DNA of 14,648 nucleotides from positions 1-14,648 of the forward strand of contig DASQKI010000048.1 in the NCBI GenBank assembly GCA_035630615.1, written 5' to 3'. Numbering within the stretch: position 1 is the first letter of the stretch; each line of letters opens with the position of its first letter. Below the pieces are notes generated by a model that did no database searches, was not told the DNA's origin, and worked only from the letters and a program-made list of their open reading frames with translations. Below are positions 1-7,306 of this stretch, piece by piece. Position numbers and translations under genes: made by a program. Source of the DNA: DATFRX01 sp035630615. Its GTDB lineage: Bacteria > Actinomycetota > Actinomycetes > Propionibacteriales > Nocardioidaceae.

Positions 1-16
1 GCCGGATCGGTGGCGA

Positions 17-47
17 TTTCAACTCCGATGCCGGGACTGGCTACACT
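17..47 (+). promoter_or_regulatory. possible tRNA promoter
   Basis: A TACACT hexamer at 42-47 lies 19 bases before the tRNA and could be a -10 element. The best -35-like match, TTTCAA at 17-22, is poor and spaced 19 bases away. The assignment rests mainly on position, so it is weak. Confidence 0.25.
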
Positions 48-66
48 CAGTTCGGCCTACACACCT

Positions 67-139
67 GCGCTCGTAGCTCAACGGATAGAGCATCTGACTA
101 CGGATCAGAAGGTTGGGGGTTCGAATCCCTCCGAGCGCG
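67..139 (+). tRNA. tRNA-Arg (anticodon ACG)
   Basis: All four arms fold. The 7-bp acceptor stem is GCGCTCG (67-73) with CGAGCGC (132-138), and the discriminator is G139. The D stem GCTC/GAGC is at 76-79 and 88-91. The anticodon stem TCTGA/TCAGA carries the loop CTACGGA (98-104), giving anticodon ACG at 100-102. The T arm is GGGGG-TTCGAAT-CCCTC (115-131). CCA is not encoded. ICG-decoding tRNA-Arg reads CGU, CGC and CGA codons. A near-copy of its anticodon-loop to T-arm region recurs at 7033-7054, so it may have served as an integration site. Confidence 0.97.
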
Positions 140-215
140 CCCCTGACCTGCATAAACGCGGGCTACACCTCACCCCGATAAGAGGGTCTTGGAATGAAAC
201 ATGCCAGGAATGTTC

Positions 216-462
216 TTAGGCCGAGCGGCGGCGACCTTTGTCGGTGACGAGCCCGAATCGCTGGTAGGCGGCTTGGCGGCTGGTGTCGAGGGCGGCGCCG
301 AGCACGGTCCAAAACTCGCCGGCTTCACCGGCCCGCCGCGACCGCGTTGCGTAGCTCGTCTTCGGCTGCCGCGACTCCCTTGCGGGCGGCGATGATGCGG
401 CGGAAATGCACCGCGTCGCGGATCGGCTCCGGGCCTTGGTCTTGGTGATCGTCATCACTCAA
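216..462 (-). pseudogene. frameshifted HTH antitoxin-like gene
   Basis: Read from the TTG at 462, the frame gives an N-terminal helical part containing IRDAVHFRRIIAARKG and AEDELRNAV, then hits TGA at 325-327. Moving one base forward restores a convincing C-terminal part, GEFWTVLGAALDTSRQAAYQ, followed by RFG, ending at TAA (216-218). That tail is the pattern of small actinobacterial antitoxin-like HTH proteins ('...IGxALGxSRQAAxxRFG'). The two halves are parts of one protein split by a one-base shift near 328, so the gene is most likely broken; a single-base insertion would explain it. A programmed +1 shift at CGG-TGA is possible but not supported by anything else here. The family assignment is from memory of similar proteins. 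Confidence 0.55.
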
Positions 463-687
463 GTAGTCATGGAACCTCGGTCGTAGCTTGTCGGCGTGGA
501 TGATCCGGGTCGGCTCGTCGACCGGTACGGCGACCAACTCCAGCACCGCACCGGACGTGGACGGGCCGATCACCAGCAGGCGGTCCTCGCAGTCGTAGTT
601 GTATACGACGTAGCGGATCGCGTTCTCCCACGCGCGGAGAATGTCGGTGTCGGCGACGCCGTGATTGCGGGATCTCCATGCGGTCAA
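325..687 (-). CDS. toxin-like protein running into its antitoxin frame
   Basis: The open frame starts at a TTG (687) and encodes 120 residues. Residues about 13-75, with the marks DILRAWENAIRYV, EDRLLVIGP, LELVAVPVDEPTRIIHAD and LRPRFHDYL, resemble a small uncharacterised actinobacterial family found in tandem with an HTH antitoxin (family recalled, not searched). Such proteins usually end at the RP-x-F-x-x-YL motif. Here the frame continues without a stop into the antitoxin's N-terminal half, giving a fusion that ends at 325. The start is uncertain: no ribosome binding site is evident, and the TTG abuts the 688-722 hairpin, so the 5' end and promoter may also be damaged. Probably a decayed locus; function is not established. 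Confidence 0.5.
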   Translation of the reverse strand: MTAWRSRNHGVADTDILRAWENAIRYVVYNYDCEDRLLVIGPSTSGAVLELVAVPVDEPTRIIHADKLRPRFHDYLSDDDHQDQGPEPIRDAVHFRRIIAARKGVAAAEDELRNAVAAGR

Positions 688-722
688 GGACGCCTCGACA
701 AGCGAGCCTTGTCGAGGCGTCC
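688..722 (-). terminator. perfect 15-bp hairpin, likely terminator of the haloperoxidase operon
   Basis: GGACGCCTCGACAAG (688-702) and its exact complement (708-722) form a 15-bp GC-rich stem with a 5-nt loop. It lies 22 bases beyond the stop of the minus-strand haloperoxidase gene, the right place for a terminator. The U-tract on that strand is poor (TTGACC follows), as is usual in actinobacteria. On the plus strand TTT follows, so it could also work from that side. Confidence 0.75.
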
Positions 723-743
723 TTTACGGCCGGGAATCCGCTG

Positions 744-2024
744 TCACTGAAGCTGCTGGTGGACCCGGGTCGCGGTGGTGTGTCCGAGCTGGTAGCCATC
801 ATCCATCGCGTCGCGGAAGTGCAGCCCGCCCCATACCCGTGCATTGAGGGCGTCATTCTCGATGGCGGACAGCGACGGGTAGCTTCTGGTCGCAACCACC
901 GACCCGTCGGGAGCCCTTGAGAGCAGGACCAGCGACGTGTCGTCGCCGAGCGTGCGGCGTACCACCTCGGCGAACGGCGCGGTAGCGGCCGCGTGTCCAC
1001 TGGTGTAGTCGCTGTAGGCCGGGTTGGGGATCAGGGGTGCCCAGCCGGACTCGGGCGTGGTGTCGGGGTTGTTGTCGTCGGCCGCCTCGGCGACCGCCTG
1101 GAATGGACGCCAGAAGCCGATGTCGAACTTCAGCTGGAAGGTTCGGATCATCGCGTCCGCGACGGCCGCGTCGATTCGGGCGAACAGCCGCGCGGATCGC
1201 GCCACGCTGAGCGTGTGGGTGTCGAGGTAGCGGCACAGAGCGTCGCGGTACATGAAGGGTGGGTTGCTCGCGAAGAACCTGGCGATGTCGGTCTGTTCCT
1301 GTGTCCGGTCGGGCGAGGCCGACGAGCCCAGTCGCCGTACCTCGTTGTAGTCGGTGGCGTAGGCCGCGCTGGCCAGGGGGTCGGGACCGTCGACCGGGAT
1401 CGGTCGGTTGATGACCAGCGGCTTCACGAATCCCAGCCATGCCGTGGCCATGCCAGTGGCGGGCGGCTGCCAAATCCCTGGCAGGTCCGGCTTGGCGTAC
1501 GCGATGGTGGTGTCGCTCCTGCCGTCGTCGACGCGGCTCGCGATCATCTCGGCAGCCGCGGCGCGGCCGATCCGGATACCTTTGGTCTCCCTCGGACCGT
1601 TCGGGACGGCAGCGAGGCTGCTGGTCAGGTCGGCGTCGAGGTTGGCCCGCGAAGCCGGGAAGTACTCGCTCAGCACGTCGTGGGCGGCCGTTGCGATCGC
1701 CGCCTGATCCGAGGTGTTACCTCTCTCCAGTGAGGTCTGGACCGCGTCGTGCACGGCCAGCGAAGTGAAGCCCAGATACAGCGTCCCGACCTGGGGCGGG
1801 GTCGCACCCTCGGCGAAGATCGTGCGCAGCGCAATCCGCTGCCAGGCCACGACCACCGACGGGCCGGTCGCCGCGGGGTCGGCGGAGGCGGTGGTTACCG
1901 GACTCGCAGCTACAGCCAGCGGGAGAGCGAGCACCAAGGTGGAGGCGCACCCGACAACCCGTCGGCGGAGCGTTACCGAAGCCTTTCGACCGACGCCAAC
2001 GTCGGTCTTGGTCTTGTTGTTCAT
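744..2024 (-). CDS. secreted vanadium-dependent haloperoxidase / PAP2-superfamily protein
   Basis: This 426-residue protein has an N-terminal export signal: arginines at 20-22, a hydrophobic stretch at about 28-40, and a likely cleavage after ASA near 48. The vanadate/phosphate-binding pattern of the family is present: K299-x6-R306-P307 (KFDIGFWRP), S342-G343-H344 and R396-x5-H402 (RVWGGLH). These residues bind vanadate in haloperoxidases or phosphate in acid phosphatases, with the SGH His as acid-base or nucleophile. Halide oxidation versus phosphatase activity cannot be told from sequence; the overall layout is closest to bacterial vanadium-haloperoxidase-like secreted proteins. The ATG at 2024 has AAAGGG about 9 bases upstream. 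It follows the repeat-protein gene by 28 bases, so they are probably cotranscribed. Its first codons (MNNKT) and leader match that neighbour. Confidence 0.85.
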   Translation of the reverse strand: MNNKTKTDVGVGRKASVTLRRRVVGCASTLVLALPLAVAASPVTTASADPAATGPSVVVAWQRIALRTIFAEGATPPQVGTLYLGFTSLAVHDAVQTSLERGNTSDQAAIATAAHDVLSEYFPASRANLDADLTSSLAAVPNGPRETKGIRIGRAAAAEMIASRVDDGRSDTTIAYAKPDLPGIWQPPATGMATAWLGFVKPLVINRPIPVDGPDPLASAAYATDYNEVRRLGSSASPDRTQEQTDIARFFASNPPFMYRDALCRYLDTHTLSVARSARLFARIDAAVADAMIRTFQLKFDIGFWRPFQAVAEAADDNNPDTTPESGWAPLIPNPAYSDYTSGHAAATAPFAEVVRRTLGDDTSLVLLSRAPDGSVVATRSYPSLSAIENDALNARVWGGLHFRDAMDDGYQLGHTTATRVHQQLQ

Positions 2025-2036
2025 GATCGTGCCCTT
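2008..2036. repeat. 29-nt direct repeat, copy 1 (start of haloperoxidase gene)
   Basis: This stretch is identical, base for base, to 2363-2391. On the minus strand it covers the ribosome binding site, the ATG and the codons for MNNKTK/N. The two copies are 355 bp apart. Identity over both non-coding leader and coding start points to duplication or conversion rather than chance. Confidence 0.9.
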
Positions 2037-2052
2037 TCGTGGGAGTGGTGTG

Positions 2053-2379
2053 CTAGCAGTACGCGAGCCAGTGCTCGGCGGCGTCCGGAGTCGTGGGACC
2101 GGTGTACTTGCTGCCGGTCTTGAACCAGCACTCGGCGGAATCCGGAGTCGTCGGACCGGTGTATGAAGCCCGCGGCCGGAGCCAGTGCTCGGCGGCGTCC
2201 GCAGTACGAGGACCGGTGTAGTGCTGTGCGGAAGGGGCCGACTCGTGGCGTTCGACTGCTGTCGAGTCCGGGGTGTCGGCGGCCAGCTCGCTGACCAGTA
2301 CGGTGGTGGCGGCGATGCCGGCTGCGAGTCCGACGAGGCCAGCGACGGCGGCTTTGCGGGTATTGGTCTTGTTGTTCAT
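2053..2379 (-). CDS. small exported or membrane-anchored protein with 19-residue YTGP repeats
   Basis: The protein has 108 residues from the ATG at 2379; an in-frame ATG at 2394 would add five. The 2379 start is preferred because GAAGGG lies 8-9 bases before it and the same arrangement precedes the haloperoxidase gene. The N-terminus (MNNKTNTRK) is followed by a hydrophobic segment at about residues 10-31, a signal peptide or anchor. The C-terminal half is about 2.8 copies of a 19-residue unit: YTGPRTADAAEHWL, YTGPTTPDSAECWF and YTGPTTPDAAEHWL, ending in AYC. The DNA units start at 2068, 2125 and 2182, exactly 57 bp apart. I do not recognise the family. Being first in a likely operon with a secreted haloperoxidase-like enzyme, it could be a partner or substrate, but that is inference. 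Confidence 0.75.
   Translation of the reverse strand: MNNKTNTRKAAVAGLVGLAAGIAATTVLVSELAADTPDSTAVERHESAPSAQHYTGPRTADAAEHWLRPRASYTGPTTPDSAECWFKTGSKYTGPTTPDAAEHWLAYC
2068..2220 (-). repeat. 57-bp tandem repeat encoding YTGP units
   Basis: Units begin at 2068, 2125 and 2182 (plus-strand CCAGTG/CCAGCA). The third is partial. Each encodes 19 residues of the small protein. The YTGP, T-x-D-x-AE and W positions are conserved, while the four or five residues between W and the next YTGP vary. Confidence 0.9.
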
Positions 2380-2391
2380 GATCGTGCCCTT
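2363..2391. repeat. 29-nt direct repeat, copy 2 (start of repeat-protein gene)
   Basis: Perfect match to 2008-2036, placed identically relative to the start codon of the repeat protein. Recombination between the copies would delete the small gene and leave the haloperoxidase directly behind the operon promoter. Confidence 0.9.
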
Positions 2392-2448
2392 CATGGGGGG
2401 ACTTCGACCTGACCGTTGTCCCGCGCAGCGGTGCCGATGGGGTCGCGT

Positions 2449-2487
2449 CCCGGTATCAGCCGGGTATTAGTGCCCTTGACCGGTATC
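2449..2487. promoter_or_regulatory. candidate operator between the repeat-protein operon and the SARP/STAND regulator
   Basis: GGTAT occurs at 2452, 2463 and 2482, all on the plus strand. The first two are in register at 11 bp as CGGTATCAG and GGGTATTAG. SARP-family winged helices are known to bind heptamer-type direct repeats about 11 bp apart, so this fits the product of the adjacent gene. The first unit also lies in a perfect inverted repeat, CCCGG-TATCAG-CCGGG (2449-2464). No convincing -35/-10 pair was found. Confidence 0.4.
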
Positions 2488-2511
2488 GATGGCGCGGCGC
2501 ACGGTGGCCCT

Positions 2512-5500
2512 ATGCGGATCGCGTTACTTGGTCCGCTTGTCATCGACGGGGGCGTCGGCAAGATCGGACCACGCGACCGGGTGGTACTGGCAGCGCTTGC
2601 AGTGCGACCCGGTGAGGTGCACACGCCCGACCGGCTGGCCGATGCGCTGTGGGGAGACCGCCCACCGGCCTCATCGAAGAAGGTTGTCCAAGGCTGTGTG
2701 ACCCGGCTCCGCAAGGCCCTCGGACCGGAGACCATCGAGACGCTGCCCCAGGGCTATCGACTGAGGATCTCCTCCGACGACCTCGACACACTGCTCTTCG
2801 AGCACCTGGTCGGCCGCGGCCGCGAGCTGCTCACCGTCGGCGAGGCGGAACGAGCGTCGTACACGCTCGACCAGGCAGCGGATCTGTGGCGGGGGGAGGC
2901 GTTCGTCGATCTGGACGGATGGGAACCCGGTCGGGTCGAGGCCGGCCGCCTCGACGAGCTCCGACTGGACTCGGAGGAGATCGGACTGGACGCCGCGCTG
3001 CGGGCCGGACATCACCTCGAAGTGTTGGCGAAGGCACAGGACATGGTGGCCGCGGCGCCAGTGCGTGAGCGGCGATGGGGCCTGTTGGCACTCGCCCAAT
3101 ACCAGGCCGGGCGTCAAGCTGAGGCGCTTCGGACCCTGCACCGGGTCCGTACCGTGCTCGCGAACGAGCTCGGGATCGATCCCAGTCCGGATCTCGTCGC
3201 GCTCGAGCAGGCCATCTTGCACCAGGATCCCATGCTGCTGGTGGAGCCGGCGTCTCCGGCGCCGAGCGCGGTCTGCCCCTATCGGGGTCTGATGCCCTAC
3301 GACATCGACGACGCCGACAGCTTCTTCGGCCGCGACGCCGACCTTGCGGCATGCCTGGAGCGGCTGTCCACCGTCGGCGTGCTGGCCGTCATCGGGCCGT
3401 CCGGCAGCGGCAAGTCCTCGCTGGTGCGGGCCGGTGTTGCCGCGAGGTCACGCCGCGACGGTCACCGGACCGTCATAGTCACGCCGGGAGCGCACCCGAT
3501 GGATGCGCTCACCGTCGTCCCGGACAAGGGTCCGGCCCCGCTTCTGGTCGTGGACCAGTTCGAGGAGGCCTTCTCGTTGTGCGAGGACCGAGACGAGCGG
3601 GTCCGGTTCTTCGCCGCGCTGGCTGCACACGCCGACCGGGGGCAGTTGGTGGTGGCGCTGCGCGCCGACCGGATGGGCGAGGTGTCTGCCTATCCAGACG
3701 TTTCACGGCTGATCGAGCGAGGGCTCTATCTGCTGGGTGCCATGGCCGAGGACGATCTGCGGGCCGCCATCGAGGGCCCGGCCCGCCAGGCCGGCCTGCC
3801 GATCGAGCCGGGCCTGGTCGACCTGCTGGTCCGCGAGGTCGAAGGCGAACCGGGTGCTCTGCCGCTGTTATCCCACGCGCTGCGGGAGACCTGGCTGCGC
3901 CGAGAGGGCCGCACCCTCACCGTGGCGGGCTACAAAGCCACCGGAGGCATCCGCGGCGCGATCGCCCAATCCGCCGAAGACATCTACAAACGAGTAGAAC
4001 CCGACCAACAGGACGCGTTCCGCGATCTGCTGCTACGCCTGGTCATTCCCACCGAGGATGGCGAACCGGTGCGCAGCCAGCTACCCCGCCGACTGATCGC
4101 CACCGACGAAGAGCGCGAACAGTTGATCGAGCGGCTCGTCGGCGCTCGGTTGGTCACCAGCGACGACGGCGTCGTCGAACTCACCCATGAGGCACTGGTC
4201 CGCGCCTGGCCCCGACTACGGGAATGGCTCGACGAGGACGCCGACGGACAGCGCATCCGACACCACCTCACCATCGCCGCCGATGCCTGGGAGGAGCTGG
4301 ACCGCCCGGACAGCGAGCTCTACCGCGGCGTCCGGCTCACCCGCGCCCTCGACTGGCGCGACCGCGCCGCCCCGAAGCTCACCGCGGCCGAGCAGACGTT
4401 CCTCGACACCTCGCAGGAGCACGCCGACGACGAGCTACGCGACGCCGTGCAGCGCGCCGAGCGAGAGGCCCGGGTCGGGCGACGAACCCGCCGATTGGCT
4501 ACCGGTCTGGCCGGTGTACTCGTCCTGGCGTTGGTCGCGGCAGGGCTTGCGCTGCGCTACCAGCACGACGCCGCCGCCCGCGCGAACGAGGCCGCCGAGG
4601 CGACCACACTCGCGGATGCGAACCGGCTGGCCGCGCTGTCCAAGTCGGTCGGCTCGTTGGACCTGTCCCTGCTGCTGGCCGCCCAAGCGGCACAGATGGC
4701 GGACACCACTTCAACGCAGGACGGGCTGTTGTCGTCGCTCGTGGAGCACCGGCGCGCGACCCAGGTCGTCCAACTGGGCGGCCAGGCCGATGACGTCGAA
4801 CTGGCCGCCGACGGACGTGTCATGTTCGTCGCCAGGCACACCGGAATCTTCGCCTGGCAGCTCGAGAATCCGCGGCGTCCGCAGCCGATCAACAGGTGGG
4901 ACAAGCCGCTCGACATCGCTGCGTCGAGTTCGGGAGACCTGGTCGCGGTGTGGGCGTGGATCAGGCTCTGGGATCCGAAGGTGGGCGTCTTCGCGCCCGA
5001 CGGGACCGAGCGTCTGCACCTGGTCGGCCTGGACAAGATCGGGGGATATCCGCAGAATCTCGGGTTCCGACCAGATGGACGTCGACTGCTCATTTCGGCG
5101 AACGCTGGGACCGACACGGGATGGCTCAACCGCATCCGTGAGTTCGAAGTCGCTACCGGCAAGACGATTCGAACCTTCTCCACCGGGCTGCGGACGACCG
5201 GAGACGTTGTCCCCACTGCGACGATCGCCGACGACGGGTCCTCGGCGGTCGCCTGGGCGCCGTGGGAGCCGTCGCTGACAGAACCTACGACCGCCCGGCG
5301 GGTCGACCTGAACACCAGGTCGTCGGTGCGAATCCGCGTCCAGAACCGACCGGTTAGCACGCTCGGCTTCGTCCCGCTCTCCACCGGCGCCGCCCAGCGC
5401 TGGAGCGACGGAGCCGTCACCCTGTACGACACCCGGGGTCGCGTCACCCAGGTGCTCGACGTCCACCAGGCAGAGGTCAACGATGTCGTCGTCGCCCCCG

Positions 5501-6846
5501 ACCGCACCTGGGCCGCCAGTGTCGACGACCTCGGCACCGTCGTCTTGTGGTCGATCGACCCGACGACCGGCATGTGGTCGCAGCAGGAGTCGCTGGTCGG
5601 GCACAGCGGCGCCGTCAACGGGGTCGCGGTCAACCCGAGCGGGACGAACCTGGTCACCGTGTCGCGCGACGGGACGGCGATTAGCTGGGACGTCACCCCA
5701 GCCGCGGGCTTCGGGGATCCGGAGCCGATGCCGGGCCTCCGGGACCGATGGATCTCCAACAGCCCGGCGACGATCATCCCTGGAGAGCTCGTCGTTGCCC
5801 CGACCCGGCCGGCTCCAGCCGCCGGCGTGGAGCTTCTCGGTGGCGACGCGCCCCAGTTCGTCTACGCCACGTTCCTGAACCCATCCACCGGCCGCGTGGT
5901 CGACGACGTCCGCGTCGCACGCACCACCTCCGGGTACTTCGGCTCGTCCGTGGTGGTCAGCCCAGACGGATCCGCCGTGGCGGTGACCCACGGCTACGGC
6001 GTAACGGTGCTCGACAGCCGGACGCGTGAGGAGATCGCCCACATCAGGATGGGGCCGAATGAATATGATCCCGCGAGGGAGCCCGTGTGGTGCGCGGCGT
6101 GGACGCCGGACGGGTCGCGGCTGCTGCTCGGCGCCGACGGCGAGTTCATGAACGGGAGGGACGGCGACCTGCTGGTGGTGGACACCGACACCTGGAAGAA
6201 AGCCCCGGAGCGCGTCGATATAGGCGGCGCGGCCGCGACGATGGAACTGAGCCCCGACCAGCGGCTGCTGGCCGTCGGGATGTCCCCCAGCTCGATCGAC
6301 AATCCCGCGCCCGGCCGGGTGAAGCTCCTCGACGCCGACACCCTCGAGGAGAAGGAAGTCCTGTTCATTGGCCCCGGAGACCAGCCGTTCGATGTGACGT
6401 TCTCCCCTGACGGCACGATGCTGGCCGCCGGCGGACTACAGGGCGAGGTCGCGGTCTTCGACGTCGCCTCCGGTGATCTCCTGCACACCGCCGACCGGAC
6501 GCACAACGAGATGATCGCCCAGGTCGAGTGGCTTCCCGACAGTCGCACGGTCGTGACCACTGGCATGGACGGGATGGTCTCGCTGTACGACGCGCACCAA
6601 GGCCTCGTTCGAGCGGCCATGCCCGCCTCGGCCGATCCCACCGAGGGCTACACCTGGCTGACCTCGTTCTCCGCGACCGAAATCGCCGCGCGGACAGCAA
6701 CGGAGCCAGGACGCAGCTACCCGCTCGACCCCGACCAGTGGCTGGAGCACGCCTGTCAAGTCGCCGGCCGGAACCTCACCCGCGACGAGTGGGCCAGTTA
6801 CCTCGGAGACCTGCCCTACCAGCAAACCTGCCCGCAGTGGCACTAG
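2512..6846 (+). CDS. membrane-spanning SARP-BTAD-nSTAND-WD40 regulator
   Basis: The protein has 1444 residues from the ATG at 2512. An upstream in-frame start at 2416 would add 32 residues with no domain character, and GGTGG precedes 2512. Domains in order: an AfsR/SARP winged helix (1-~90: MRIALLGPL, DRLADALWGD, CVTRLRKALG); BTAD helical repeats (~95-245); a STAND NTPase with Walker A GPSGSGKSS (from 295) and Walker B LLVVDQFEE (344-352); a probable winged-helix part (ELTHEALVRAWPRL); an arginine-rich stretch, then one hydrophobic span (~664-681); and a WD40 propeller (~745-1405), clearest at GHSGAVNGVAVNPSG (from 1030). It ends in a Cys-containing tail common in such proteins. Positive-inside bias predicts cytoplasmic DNA-binding and NTPase parts and an external propeller. 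It probably senses an outside cue and controls the divergent operon (inference). TTA codons occur at positions 5 and 453. Confidence 0.93.
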   Translation: MRIALLGPLVIDGGVGKIGPRDRVVLAALAVRPGEVHTPDRLADALWGDRPPASSKKVVQGCVTRLRKALGPETIETLPQGYRLRISSDDLDTLLFEHLVGRGRELLTVGEAERASYTLDQAADLWRGEAFVDLDGWEPGRVEAGRLDELRLDSEEIGLDAALRAGHHLEVLAKAQDMVAAAPVRERRWGLLALAQYQAGRQAEALRTLHRVRTVLANELGIDPSPDLVALEQAILHQDPMLLVEPASPAPSAVCPYRGLMPYDIDDADSFFGRDADLAACLERLSTVGVLAVIGPSGSGKSSLVRAGVAARSRRDGHRTVIVTPGAHPMDALTVVPDKGPAPLLVVDQFEEAFSLCEDRDERVRFFAALAAHADRGQLVVALRADRMGEVSAYPDVSRLIERGLYLLGAMAEDDLRAAIEGPARQAGLPIEPGLVDLLVREVEGEPGALPLLSHALRETWLRREGRTLTVAGYKATGGIRGAIAQSAEDIYKRVEPDQQDAFRDLLLRLVIPTEDGEPVRSQLPRRLIATDEEREQLIERLVGARLVTSDDGVVELTHEALVRAWPRLREWLDEDADGQRIRHHLTIAADAWEELDRPDSELYRGVRLTRALDWRDRAAPKLTAAEQTFLDTSQEHADDELRDAVQRAEREARVGRRTRRLATGLAGVLVLALVAAGLALRYQHDAAARANEAAEATTLADANRLAALSKSVGSLDLSLLLAAQAAQMADTTSTQDGLLSSLVEHRRATQVVQLGGQADDVELAADGRVMFVARHTGIFAWQLENPRRPQPINRWDKPLDIAASSSGDLVAVWAWIRLWDPKVGVFAPDGTERLHLVGLDKIGGYPQNLGFRPDGRRLLISANAGTDTGWLNRIREFEVATGKTIRTFSTGLRTTGDVVPTATIADDGSSAVAWAPWEPSLTEPTTARRVDLNTRSSVRIRVQNRPVSTLGFVPLSTGAAQRWSDGAVTLYDTRGRVTQVLDVHQAEVNDVVVAPDRTWAASVDDLGTVVLWSIDPTTGMWSQQESLVGHSGAVNGVAVNPSGTNLVTVSRDGTAISWDVTPAAGFGDPEPMPGLRDRWISNSPATIIPGELVVAPTRPAPAAGVELLGGDAPQFVYATFLNPSTGRVVDDVRVARTTSGYFGSSVVVSPDGSAVAVTHGYGVTVLDSRTREEIAHIRMGPNEYDPAREPVWCAAWTPDGSRLLLGADGEFMNGRDGDLLVVDTDTWKKAPERVDIGGAAATMELSPDQRLLAVGMSPSSIDNPAPGRVKLLDADTLEEKEVLFIGPGDQPFDVTFSPDGTMLAAGGLQGEVAVFDVASGDLLHTADRTHNEMIAQVEWLPDSRTVVTTGMDGMVSLYDAHQGLVRAAMPASADPTEGYTWLTSFSATEIAARTATEPGRSYPLDPDQWLEHACQVAGRNLTRDEWASYLGDLPYQQTCPQWH

Positions 6847-7306
6847 ACGGTGGACGCGGCCGCTCGGCTCCATCACCGGACTGCACTCCGTGGGCTGGCC
6901 GAATCCGTATCGCATCCGTGGAATGACTTGTGGAATGAAATGCTGTCGAGGACTGTGGTTTGAGGGGTCAGACTGGGTTCCGGGAGGACTTCCGACGCCT
7001 GAAGTGGGCTCGAGTCATCGGTGAGGGACCCCCTACGGATCAAAGGTTGGGGTTACGCAGCCATGTCGGAGGGCGGTCAGTCGATCATCCCGGCCGCGGC
7101 CAGGCATTGAGGTGGGGCTGTGGACCTTGGCGAATGTGACGCATCGGAGAGGCTGGCCGCCGCGGCGTCGCTGCATTCGGGTCCTACTCCAGGTCGTCGA
7201 CGACCTCGCCGTGCCCGAGGCTCTCCTTGCCGCTCGCTTTCGTCAGAGCCATCGGCACTGAGTCGGACCGGCTCTGTTGCACGGCCAGGGCGTAGCCTTG
7301 TGAAAC
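6847..7306. other. gene-free stretch between regulator and VOC gene
   Basis: No reading frame on either strand looks coding. It contains two TGGAATGA octamers 12 bp apart (6919 and 6931) and the tRNA-Arg-like fragment at 7033-7054. No strong terminator was seen after 6846. Confidence 0.6.
7033..7054 (+). repeat. tRNA-Arg-like fragment, possible att-site relic
   Basis: CTACGGATCA followed by AAGGTTGGGG and TT matches 98-107, 109-118 and 120-121 of the tRNA-Arg. The only differences are two missing single Gs. The matched part runs from the anticodon loop to the start of the T loop, a segment often duplicated when elements integrate into tRNA genes. The rest of the tRNA 3' half is not preserved and there is no integrase nearby. 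Confidence 0.45.

Noticed and set aside
2053..2220. CRISPR-like reading of the 57-bp tandem repeats
   Set aside because: The repeats are directly adjacent, with no unique spacers, and sit in frame inside a protein gene.
2416..2511. Upstream in-frame start for the STAND regulator
   Set aside because: The extra 32 residues lack fold character and would cover the candidate operator; MRIALLGPL at 2512 is the usual start of SARP domains.
4557..6042. Long minus-strand open frames (443 and 406 residues) opposite the WD40 part of the regulator
   Set aside because: Low-complexity Arg/Pro/Ser-rich translations with no motifs, antisense to a clear domain-bearing gene; typical high-GC shadows.
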